Source: Nipponacmea schrenckii (taxonomy: Eukaryota > Mollusca > Gastropoda > Lottiidae). Taken from it: DNA of 64,000 bases. Where the stretch lies: contig CM060200.1 of NCBI GenBank assembly GCA_030562195.1, forward strand, positions 25,335,023 through 25,399,022, given 5' to 3'. Both the position numbers and the translations under genes were made by a program. Positions 36,001-46,035 of this stretch are shown here, one piece after another; the first letter of the stretch is position 1, and each line of letters opens with the position of its first letter. The notes below the pieces were generated by a model that had not been told where the DNA came from, searched no databases, and saw only the letters and a list, made by a program, of their open reading frames with translations.

Positions 36001-36309
36001 AAAGCGGGACAACTATTTCACTATGGTACGCATAATAAATACTCAACCATATTTAATGGTGTTTTAATTAATATCTGAATGTATGGTACATTGTTAAACA
36101 ATGGTAAAGCTATAAAAATACTGAATCTGTACAGCCATTTATCATATCCAACTACACGCTTAATTTCCCTTTTACACTCGCTTGACTAAATAGGTTGAAA
36201 AGCTAAATACTTGTTTCCTTTTACTAGAAAGTTCACGTCCAGCTTTGTTGCGTGTGGACAAATTTAAAAGTTTTTAGACCAGTCAATTAATCTTGTCTGT
36301 CAATTTCAG
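33083..36309 (+). other. Non-coding remainder of unit 1
   Basis: No recognisable gene, RNA or transposon end. It includes 35778-35885, a 108-bp stretch absent from unit 2. The right end provides the new upstream context for the duplicated Ig exon at 36310. Confidence 0.6.
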
Positions 36310-36618
36310 ATGTGATGTCAACAGCAGCTGTGAAGGTTACTGGCAAGGATTATGTTGAATTGGGGCACCGGATTCATCTGAGATGTAACGCTACTGGGGG
36401 GCCTCAGATGCCGGAGGAGATTGACTGGTTTAAAGACGGGGATAAAATTGACTCGGAAAAATATAAACATATTATAATGACAAAATACCATTCTATAAAA
36501 CACCGTGCATTAATCAGTGAACTATATATAGACAGAAGTGCCATGTCAGATACCGGCACCTATATATGTCGGAGCTCTGATGACGTAATTTCCAGTAAAT
36601 CTGTGACGGTGTTATTAG
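36310..36618 (+). CDS. Ig gene exon E, copy 2: second Ig domain duplicate
   Basis: Same 309-nt exon as 26021-26329, with the same acceptor, donor and predicted protein; two differences (CTT/CTG and GGA/GGG) are synonymous. Only 19 bp of the original upstream intron were carried over, so any branch point beyond that comes from the right end of unit 1. As copy 1 ends in its own stop and poly(A) signal, this copy could be an alternative 3' terminal set or unused. It has no promoter, signal peptide or first Ig domain of its own. Confidence 0.82.
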
Positions 36619-36978
36619 GTAAGTGTGCTGTATACTTTGATTATAGTGAATAACAAAAATAAATCCATTCAATTAAATACTTAATTATAAAGAAACAAAA
36701 ATATAGTACAAGGAGAATAAGAATCCTTTCTATCACCTGGTCCAGAAGATCATTTAGCCCATGCAGTACAAAAATACCCATAGCGGGTTGGATTTTCTTC
36801 CATTTTATTTATGTCGTGAGTTTTCGTCCAGCTATTTAAGTTTCATTTCAAATCAAGTAGACCTATTCTTAAAACATATGTACAATCCAGCGTTCTTTTG
36901 GCTCAACATCGCAAAAGTTGTAACATTATGTCATTTTTACAAATATGGTACAAATAGTTAAATTTGTTTGTTTTTCAG

Positions 36979-37002
36979 CCGAATCTCCGAATGTTAAACG
37001 TG
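36979..37002 (+). CDS. Ig gene exon F, copy 2: stalk microexon duplicate
   Basis: Identical to the 24-nt microexon at 26682-26705, with the same TTTTTCAG acceptor and GTAAGT donor. It preserves the in-frame link between duplicated exons E and G. Confidence 0.65.
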
Positions 37003-37316
37003 GTAAGTAATGAATGACTTCTTTCTAACAAATGATGGTTCAAAGGAAATAATACCATTGAGGATTCGTTTACCGAATCAGATTATTTTAGATTACATGT
37101 TGTAAATGTAATGTTCTGTCCTGACTTATAGGATATAGTTCTTACTTGACCCAATACCATTGCTTCTTTGCTCCAAATTTCCCTCCTTGAATTACAAGCA
37201 AATAGCCCGATTAGGAGTTTAAAAGATTTACGCAAGTTGATGATATGAATACCATCAGGTTTTCTTTTTGACACTCTTGTCACCATGTGCAATAATCCAA
37301 CTATTGTCTATTCCAG

Positions 37317-37423
37317 GTACAGGGTCGTTTAACAGTCTCTCAGATTCAGCCTCGTTCCCGGGATCCGGAAGACTCTTCTTATTTTTATTAGTGACTCTTT
37401 CAATATGGCTGCCGACCACGTGA
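37317..37423 (+). CDS. Ig gene terminal exon G, copy 2: GPI signal duplicate
   Basis: The 107-nt coding part is identical to 27020-27126, including the hydrophobic tail and the TGA. With exons 36310-36618 and 36979-37002 it makes an intact alternative 3' module encoding the same protein end. Confidence 0.75.
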
Positions 37424-40400
37424 CAAACTAAACTGTGCAATCGGCGTGCCTTAATCTTATCATTCGTAGTGCGGTGCGTTATTACGGGTTATGTCGTCTT
37501 GTGATTGTCACGTGATGATCATATGATTAACAGAAATGGTACTGTGCAACATGGCGGCAGAAGCATGGAGAGAGTTTGGGATTGGAATGACTTGATTATG
37601 TGATAGAATCGGATGGAACGCATCAACAAATATTGTGATATTGCGAATTACGTATTGTTTCTTTTCCTTGTCCAATTTGGTTGAAATGGGTATATTTTAG
37701 TGCAATTTAAGGAGAAGAGTAATCACAAAATGTGATTGTGGATCTGAAATTCTGTATACGGGTGTGTCGGATCCTGATCAACACTTGTTGGAAATTCAAA
37801 CTTTTGTTATAAAATAAAGTAATTATTGTCAGAGGAGTTGGACAAGAACTCAATGTTTTAACGTGAAAAACAATGGGCCACAAGTAAAGTTTAGGTCTGT
37901 AAATATCGGTCTAAAAACATCGGTGTCAAAATTGTCGAAATCAGTGACACAATAAGAAGTACCGATTGTAAATACTCAAAATATTCGACATGTCAAGGAA
38001 AACATCGAAGAGAAAACAGTCGAAACAGATTTTAACTCTTACTTATACTATGATTGTATCACCAGTAAATGTTGTCATTATTTTCATCAGTTTCATATTT
38101 TGATTCTCTATTTACGGTTGATCCCATCATCAAACTCGCCTATTCACTGTCTTTTACGTTGACCTCTTTACAATTCTAGGATGATACTGCAGTTGCTATA
38201 CTACAGTTCCTTAAAAATAAATAGACGACTGTACCACTCAAGAGAATTCTGACAAAATTGAACCAGTCAATGTCAAGCTGACACTAGGCTATAGGTTGCT
38301 CCGCAATATTATATGGTAATGTCGTCTCAAAAGAATCTACATCCTCTGATGGAAATACTGAGGACAGATTTGCATGAAGATCTTTTTTTCTATGCACGCT
38401 ATAAATGTTAATGGTTTCATGTTTTAATTTATATCAACGTCACAGAGCACATTAGCAAGCAGCTTACTTTAATCTTATCTTCTGATAATCCCAATTACAC
38501 AAAATTGTGATGGTGTTCAAGGCGCCCATGCATTAAATTCCCACCCATTATTTTTTATGACTGAATTTCAATGGCATTGATTTTTAAAGTATTAAACCAA
38601 ACAGCAATGGTGGAACATCGGCATCAACAGCGTACTTTTCTTTTCTGTAGGTTTAAAGTTAGTATAGGACCATGTTATAACAGATCTACGATATGGCTTC
38701 CGTACATTAACTCTTTGAATGCCTGAAATGTGGCTCTGTAGCACGAGTAGGCATTCGTAGCTAGTAAGCGAGAATACTTTGTTTGAAGGATGATTACGTA
38801 GAATATTTATGTAAATTGTGAATACTATTGAATTATTTAAAATTGTTTTAATTCAAAGCGTCAAATGAACAGAAGATACTGATCGAGAAATTATTACGAT
38901 GTACTATTTTGTACTTTTTGATGTTCACGTACTGACAAATTTGTATTTTTACTTGGCCATTTTCTATTTTATTTATTTGTTTTGTTTTTGTTGATGTTTA
39001 TTGTAAATAAATTATTTGTGTATATTGCTGATCGTGTCATCAAGAAATTGTCTTTAAATTAAAATAGTACATTTCCTATTTCAGTTTCTTTTGCAATTTA
39101 AGGTAGCAGGGGCAACCATTGGAAACTGACGTAATCTAGCAGTTACTGGATTTAAAAAGACAGCTAGCAACTGATTGAATCCAGAGAATCCAACGCTGTC
39201 ACTTGATTGAATGGACCGACTAACTGATTACCCGTCTAATCGTCGTTTCCATTAAAATATTTTCATTCTTTCATGTTAACGCAAAATTTATAATATAGAA
39301 TTCTTGCGATTATCTTTTTTACGATTTCCTTGTAAATGAATTCCAAAATACGTGATTTTGTGAAAGCAGCCTAAAAACTAGACACGTGTAAAATCTCAGT
39401 AATGGTTTCTACAGACTAAGGGTGGAGTATTTACAAGTTTTTAAAAGCTAGACCCAGCAGGAACTTCCTGTTGTACACATTTCTAACACTTAACTAATGT
39501 ATCTTACGAGGAAATAATTAATTTATTCTTCGTGTGTCGACATAATTCTCAAATTCCTCGCTTTTTATTTCTAAATAACAAGCTTGCAGTGTTCCAGGAA
39601 TTGCTGCCAGTGGTCTGTACATAGCTCTCCACAATTACTATAGAATTGTAAAAATACAGCAGAGGTCACTAATTGGCCTGTGGAGACGTGAAATACATGT
39701 TTAAAAAACAATACTCTAAACTCTTCCGCATTGCTGTGGTAATATATTGACCTCGTTTTTATTATTTATTTATTAAACTTTAAACATGGTGGATAAAGGA
39801 CATGTGAAAGGGTCAGATTCGCTATTTTCGTATGTTGATTTGATCTTAAATACATGAAAATAGTCTACAGAATTACTACAAATACATAAACATTACATAA
39901 TTTCTTCAAAATAACCCCAGCTAGGAATTTTATTTAACTTTCTGTTTCTATATATATGTATGTCTTTGATATAAATCAGAGAGTCTCACGAAATGACGAG
40001 TCGTGAAATCAGCTTTCAAACGCTGATAATTCTGAATACACATGGATTAAGGCTCAAATTTCGACGTGGAGCTGAACATTAGTACTCACTTAGATAGACG
40101 TTTCTGAGACCAAGAAGGATAAGTCATAGATTTGTGAACCTGTCCGTTTAAAGGGAATATCTTTAATCACATAATTGTTATACGTCTCGTTAGTTGGTTA
40201 GTTTCATTAACTGATCCAGGATATTAGGAAATAAACTGTTGATAATATAACAGAGTTCTCTTAACAATCGTGATGCAATATGAAAATCTCTATATTACAT
40301 GTTAAAGGTTTAGACAATATAGAACAAGAGAGATTATAGAGTTAGATGATCATTATATTATAATACTGTCAATTCCCCAGCTATTTCTAACCATAAAAAC

Positions 40401-41290
40401 AAAAGGTTAAAATCATTATTTTAATGATACCAAATAAAATCGAGAGAATTAAAGGTGATAATAAAAGCGAATGATGAATGGGAAATAAATTGTTTTACCC
40501 GATAAGTATTTTTCTGCCATTCTGAATAGTCGTTGCTCATTCCCTACGGGGGTAGATTTTTGTGAATTTCAATCCACAAACATGATTTAAAGTTGCTGAT
40601 TGAACTCTGAGTCATAATTCGACAATTGACAGTTGGAAATTTAAATCAATCTCGTAAAGGAATTGTAAAGTGTATTTATAAAATCTTTTACAAGTCTCAG
40701 GAACGCTGATAGCATCAACATTTACAATCTTTTATAGAATCTTGCAAATTGCTGATAACAGTACCCCCACTACATATAACAATGTTAAAACTCCTCTTTA
40801 TATTCACCTTGATGTGCAGCAAAAGTTAAAAACCAATGGATAGAAACTGAACTGTAGGATTTCCCTTGCGCCAATTAAGAAAAAATATATATATGTTGCA
40901 GCAAATTCATTTGTCCATCATTTACACACTTTAACTTGGGAACAAATTTATACAATGTAAGTATAAAGCATTTAATTGCGCTACCCTAACATCTTTTGGC
41001 CATATACTTAATGACACCATGTACATGTATTTGGTAATAGAAAATCTTGTGTAAACTGCCCAAGTCCCTTCAGATCTGTAGATTTGATTGCAGATGCGTT
41101 AGAATCAAACATTTTAGGAGAAGCTTGAAAAAACCTACAAGATTGACAGTTCTTCTGCTGCCTTCTGACTTTTATTTCGTGCAACATGAATGAAAAACAA
41201 CAAGTCGAGTCGGGATTTTGTAGTTTTTCACTTTCTTAAGATAGATAAACGGAAAAAAAACTTAATCAAACAGTGAAGCTCAAAAGAACA
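37424..41290 (+). other. Non-coding part of duplication unit 2
   Basis: Colinear with 27127-31180 of unit 1, with few substitutions and single-base indels. No additional gene seen; AATAAA at 37813-37818 corresponds to the poly(A) candidate of unit 1. Confidence 0.6.
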
Positions 41291-41380
41291 TAATTAGCCT
41301 GATGACTTGTTATTTCCCCGATAGCAAAATACGCGACTTAATATGTTTTTAACAACCTTAGTTTGTAAGTTTATGTCTAC

Positions 41381-41518
41381 CTGTAGTTCCCCGACCACAT
41401 CTTGGGTCAACGGCGGAATGGAAGAATCTAAAACTGCAGTAGTTAAATGACAGTGTTGAGTGTATGTGCCAATGCCAAGATAGACCCCTAACTCGGGGTA
41501 CACAATGGGGGCATTCAT
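41381..41518 (-). pseudogene. Exon-like antisense frame c, unit 2 (unidentified)
   Basis: On the minus strand the frame reads MNAPIVYPELGVYLGIGTYT, then QHCHLTTAVLDSSIPPLTQD and VVGELQ, followed by a donor (CAG|GTAGAC). The right border is uncertain: the obvious upstream acceptor leads into a stop, so I used the ATG. The matching region of unit 1 (about 31111-31250) has an extra base and a CAT-TGA stop at the equivalent of HL, so it is broken there. No family recognised. Confidence 0.3.
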
Positions 41519-41806
41519 ATTAAATGTTCAACTAAAAAATTGCAAAATGGCTGAGTTCGAAATTAAGGTAATTACCTCAGATAGAGGAATATGGTGCATG
41601 GAATTTAAGAGAAATGTCAAATCACAACATACGTCAATATACTTACTTAATATTGTACATCCTTGAAATTTCTAAAATGGCTTATTATAATTTGACTTTC
41701 ATAAATTCTTACTGGTCTACAGTTGGCAAATGGATGCAATGACATTACTGTTTGGTACCATTGCACTGTAGAAAACAAGCAGAAAAACACTTGAAGGAAA
41801 ACTTAC

Positions 41807-41968
41807 TACATGGTCAGTAAGTAACAATGCAATTTTCGAGGGTTTATTTGGGTCATGAATATAATTATGTAAACAGTCTTTAGAATACAGAATACAATCT
41901 AAAACAATTGCTTTCATTTTGTTAAAGAAAGGACTAGCGATTTGACAACATTGCTTTAAAGTTGGTTT
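41807..41968 (-). pseudogene. Exon-like antisense frame b, unit 2 (unidentified)
   Basis: Counterpart of 31537-31698, with the same length, splice-like borders and open frame. Y is replaced by C in KDCLHNYIHDPN. It is in phase with frame a at 42146-42308. Status as a real exon is unproven. Confidence 0.35.
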
Positions 41969-42145
41969 CTCTAATTTTCATATATATACAACACAATTGG
42001 ACCGGTAATACTTATATCAATAGAAAGTAAAGGTGTTCTAATGACTGTGAAAAATACCAGATGGTCCCACATGTCATTAATTAACTCGTAATTAGGCTAA
42101 TTATGACCGGAATTCCCACGGTAGGGTACTAACATAGGTATGTAC

Positions 42146-42308
42146 GTCAAATCTCAAATGTCGTTCAAATGTCGTTGATCTTTTTAGGATCATCCAGTCT
42201 GCCAATTCGGTACAAAAATCATGACGTAACCGGACGCTGTTGTTATTGCCCACATTCCTTAATATCTTCCACAACAACAATGGCATTTTGGTATTCCATT
42301 TATTATCT
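42146..42308 (-). pseudogene. Exon-like antisense frame a, unit 2 (unidentified)
   Basis: Counterpart of 31876-32038 with the same borders. It differs at five noticed bases, four of which change the residue (R/G, L/F, Q/L, L/F). The upstream part of the putative antisense transcription unit is separated from it by the P-element insertion that starts 74 bp away. Confidence 0.33.
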
Positions 42309-42373
42309 CTAGCAAAAGGCAATAAAACGCTTAAATATCATTTTGTAAAAACATTATGAATTAATTTAAATAG

Positions 42374-45024
42374 GTTTTAACCATAGAGTTATATAGAACA
42401 ACTAGAGCGCGCACATGCGCCGCGGCTTGAAGCCGCCAGGGCATCCGTCCGCCATTGTTTAGACGGGAGTCGTTGCACCGACAAGATGGTCCAGAATTGT
42501 GTTGTTTTTGGATGTTCGAACCTAAATCGGAAAGGTTCTTCGATAAGTTTTCACAAGTTATTTGAGAGTCTTAATACACTTCTGTAAAATACATAAAGAG
42601 AAAATTAACCTGGATCTATTGGTTTTAAGTTGGTATTTTGAGATTTGTCCCGTCTTGATTAACGTCTTGTTGACGTCTTTCCTCAGCCATGTTTAGGCCT
42701 ATAATTGTTCGTTTTTATGCAATTTGTGAAAATATTTTCTATTTATACAACCCTGATCTTGCCATGCGTATCGCAAATCTATAACTTAAAAGTTTCCCTA
42801 ACGTGGAACTAGACCTAGGCCTTAGTCGTAACATAAACAAACCAAACAGTGATTCGGAGTAGGCCTAGATTTACCATTTTTTTAAATAGATTAGAAATGG
42901 AATGGATTTTTGCACCTATTTGGGCCTTAAAACTTTTTTTTCCACATTCTACATGAACTTATGTAAGAAGGATATGTTTGAAACTCGGAAATTCACTCTT
43001 TAGTAAGTAGCCTAGCCTAAGCCTAAAGCTTTGAAAAGGCTACCAGAAGCCTAGGCCTACTAAATAATTCACTATACCCATTTAGCCATTAGGTCTAGAC
43101 CTATTATCATATATATAACATTCCCACACATGGCATTTTAGCCCATTTTCAATCTGTCCACTGGGTTGCTATATAACTGTCTAATTGAACATTTGAATTC
43201 TTATTATTTCTTCTTTTTCTATTTAATTAGATTTCCTTCAGATCCAGTTGTTCATGCAAAATGGGTTAAAAATATTAGCCGAAAGGATTGGTTTCCATCA
43301 AAACATGCTACAGTGTGTAGTGACCATTTTGTTCAAGCTGACTTTCATTTTAAATCTGAAACAGAAGAAAGGAGGAGATTGAATAGCTCGGCAGTTCCAT
43401 CTGTTTTCAATAGTTATCCATCACATAAACAACCTATTCTCAAACACTCCAGAGCTACTCAAAAACGAAGATTTCAAGATACTTCTCCCCAACCTATATC
43501 TGCAAAATGTAAAGTTGCTAGGATCAGTGTTGTAAAAATCTATGTGTAATAATCAAATGCAGTTAATCCTTAAAATGTTTCTTTCATGTTCATTTTTTTG
43601 TTGTTGTTATTTTAGAGTTTTACAGTTACTTGTTATTTTAATTCATGTCATTGGTAAATATATTTGTTTTGTGGGTTTTTTTTATGGTATAATACAGTAA
43701 GAGCTAATCATTATGATTTTGAGATAGGCCTATTGAGAAAATCGATAAAAAAAATTCTATCAAATATATATATATATATATCTGTATGGTTTTGTAGGTG
43801 GATACTTTGATTAATATAATGAATTTATCAGATGTTACAGTTTTTTTTACAAATTTACAAAAATTGTTTTACAAAGTAATGTGCAATAAATAAAATATAA
43901 TATATATAGAAATGTCTTATTTATATTCTTTCTAGAGAATTGCTCACAACAGAACCTGGTGGTCCTATTAAAAGCGTGTTAAAAGATTTCTCAGCTAAAG
44001 TATGTTTGAAAGTATCTATGGAAATAAGAACTGAAGTGTTTTTAGACTTAAATGACCACTTTATGGAATCATCATACTTCCCATACGAGGATGATCATGG
44101 CACCCAAATGTTGAAAGATATTTGTAACATATACACCAATGTGATACTGCATCATCATGAAAAGATTTTCAATGAACGCTATGTGAAAAATAATGAATCT
44201 TCAAGGCGTCATTAACTAAACAAAACAATTCTATTTTTGCATGAATAGAGAAGAAGTAAATATAAGAGAGGTAAAGTAATGTTTTGTTGGTTTCTATTTT
44301 TCCAGAATTCTACAGTTCATAAAAGGGATTGTGGCATGTAAAATAGTAGAGCAAAATTTGTGCTTAAATCGAGGAGATATACTCATGGTAGCCATGGGTT
44401 AGAGCTTGGAGTAATAATAGAGTCCAAGGGTTAGAGATTGATTTAGGAGAATAACATGCAATGATATTTGTAACTGAATTAATTAATTCAGCTAATCTAA
44501 AAATTCACATTAAATTTTCTTCCTCTCATAACCATACCAGATAGGGGCCTACAAGTAATAATAACTATATTATCATCAATTTTTAATACAAACAAACATA
44601 CAAAATATTTCTTACATATTTTTGTACGAAAAATAGACTAAGAAACAAGATAAAAATAATACAGGATATATTTATAATCAATTTATAAATCAATGTGGCC
44701 AGAGAGTAGTATGCCGAGAATAGGCCGGGTGTCTGCTTTCATCCCCTTTATCATAGTCCATAATAATATAATGAAATTTTCTGGATCACTATAATCGTTC
44801 CTTTATAGTTAAACATTTCACCGCACCTCAAATTGTCGATTTTACTGTAAATTCATTTCATTTTTTGTTGCCATGCAATATTTAGAAGATTTCCCGTCTT
44901 TGTTTAATAAAATAACTCCCGTCTCGGCGGCCATATTGGAAGTCCCATGACGTCTTCAATGTTTGTGACGTCGTATAAGTGTAGTGCGCTCTCTAGTTGT
45001 TCTATATAACTCTATGGTTTTAAC
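42374..45024 (+). mobile_element. P-element DNA transposon, internally deleted, with 8-bp TSD
   Basis: The element spans 42382-45016 (2,635 bp) and is flanked by the exact 8-bp duplication GTTTTAAC (42374-42381 and 45017-45024). The empty site in unit 1 has a single GTTTTAAC. Its terminal inverted repeats begin CATAGAGTTATATAGAACAA and match for 26 bp, then imperfectly. A 9-bp subterminal inverted pair GACGGGAGT/ACTCCCGTC lies at 42462-42470 and 44915-44923. An 8-bp TSD, termini starting CAT, subterminal repeats and a THAP protein are the hallmarks of the P superfamily. No transposase catalytic domain fits in the remaining space, so it is non-autonomous. Its presence in only one of two nearly identical units shows recent activity. 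Confidence 0.93.
42486..44215 (+). CDS. P-element THAP-domain protein, about 221 aa, no visible catalytic domain
   Basis: Three exons are predicted: 42486-42556, 43231-43545 and 43936-44215. The first starts MVQNCVVFGCSNLNRKGSS and ends in ISFHK. The second continues FPSDPVVHAKWVKNISRKDW, then CSDHF and AVPSVF. Together they make a THAP zinc finger: C-x4-C in VQNCVVFGCS, C-x2-H in CSDHF, plus the conserved FP, W, F and AVPSxF positions. The first junction is clear (AA|GTTATT to TTTAATTAG|A restores HKFPSDP). The second junction (GT|GTAATA to TTTCTAG|A) is less certain, and without it the protein ends at 43549. The last exon (LLTTEPGGPIKSVLKDFSAK onward) has no family I recognise. THAP domains bind the transposon's own ends, so a THAP-only product could act as a repressor. 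Confidence 0.7.
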
Positions 45025-45540
45025 TCACTAATAATAAAATACAAAATCAATTTTTAGACGCCTTCATTCATATGACGTCATTTGGTCACGTGAACAAACA
45101 TAGAGTCTAAATTTAGCGTATCAAAGCAGATCAGAGTCAAATGGATTCCACAAGCATTTCTACGTCCACATAGGTCTTTTGAACTTGAGAATACATGAAT
45201 TATTCATTAGAAACCCCAATTAATCAATAAGTAAGCTTATTTTGGCTCTAATTAATGAGGCAACCCATCTTTAAATAAGTTTTAACTCACTAATAATAAA
45301 ATACAAAATCAATTCTTATTCCCCTTCATTCATATGACGCCATTTGGTCACGTAAACGAAAATGGAGTCTAAATTTAACGTTTTAAAGCAGATCAGAGTC
45401 AAATGGATTCCACAAGCTTTTCTACGACCACATAGGTCTTTTGAACTTGAGAATACACGAATTATTCATTAGAAACCTCAATTAATCAATTAGCAAGCTT
45501 AATTTGGCTCTAATTGATGAGGGAAACCAACTTTAAATGA
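45017..45540 (+). repeat. Tandem pair of 262-bp CRE/E-box units, unit 2
   Basis: Same repeat as 32101-32625, split at its left end by the P element, which inserted into the GTTTTAAC near the start of the first unit. The first unit keeps TGACGTCA (45073-45080) and CACGTG but has lost the micro-ORF start (ATA). The second has TGACGCCA in place of the CRE but keeps its ATG at 45362. Confidence 0.6.
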
Positions 45541-45813
45541 ATCAAACAATACCGAATCGTGAAAAACATAATATAACTATATGTGAATCACATTTAGTTC
45601 TATAGAAACATGTATTTATCTTTCAAATCTTCAATTCTCTTTAATCTTAAGTAGTTTTATGTGAACTAAAAAAAGCATAGAATGTTTTTAAAAATTTCCA
45701 TTATTTCGTAATTTGTAAAACAGAAATCTATTTACGAACAATAATTGATTTTGGGGGTGTAAATTTATGATAATTAAAAAAGTCTTGACAATATAAAATG
45801 GATATTTTTTTAA

Positions 45814-46035
45814 ATGGCGGACGATCGACAAAGGATAGAAATGTTAGATAACATTTATCAAAATCACTTATGCAACTTGAATTTTTCTTCCCCTTCAATC
45901 GGAAATGATGAAGATAGTAAACAGTTCTTCTTCTCTTTCCTTGGTTACAAACTACATGGTGTTACTGGTCTTCGTGCCCAACAAGGGTTATTTTATTACA
46001 TGTCCTGTTTTTCGCAAGTCCAAGCTGGTAGATAA
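45814..46035 (+). pseudogene. MADDRQRIEMLDN frame, copy 2 (longer version)
   Basis: A 73-codon frame that begins MADDRQRIEMLDNIYQNHLC and continues SPSIGNDEDSKQFFFSF, then GYKLHGVTGLRAQQGLFYYM. It lacks the deletion seen at 32900-33082 and is probably the ancestral form. Function unknown; no clear splice partner seen downstream. Confidence 0.28.

Larger units (their letters stand above)
26002..36290 (+). repeat. 10.3-kb direct duplication, unit 1
   Basis: The unit starts at TCTTGTCTGTCAATTTCAG, 19 bp before the second Ig exon, and ends at GACCAGTCAATTAA. It is repeated head-to-tail from 36291 with scattered substitutions and small indels. It contains Ig exons E-G, a 262-bp tandem promoter-like repeat (32101-32625) and exon-like antisense frames at 31537-32038. 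Differences from unit 2 include an extra 108 bp at 35778-35885, an extra 19 bp near 31337 and a rearranged short stretch near 32978. Either a recent tandem duplication or two haplotypes assembled in series would look like this. Confidence 0.95.

Noticed and set aside
43770..43782. (TA)n run as a promoter TATA box within the P element
   Set aside because: Simple dinucleotide repeat in the intron between THAP exons; no start context follows it.
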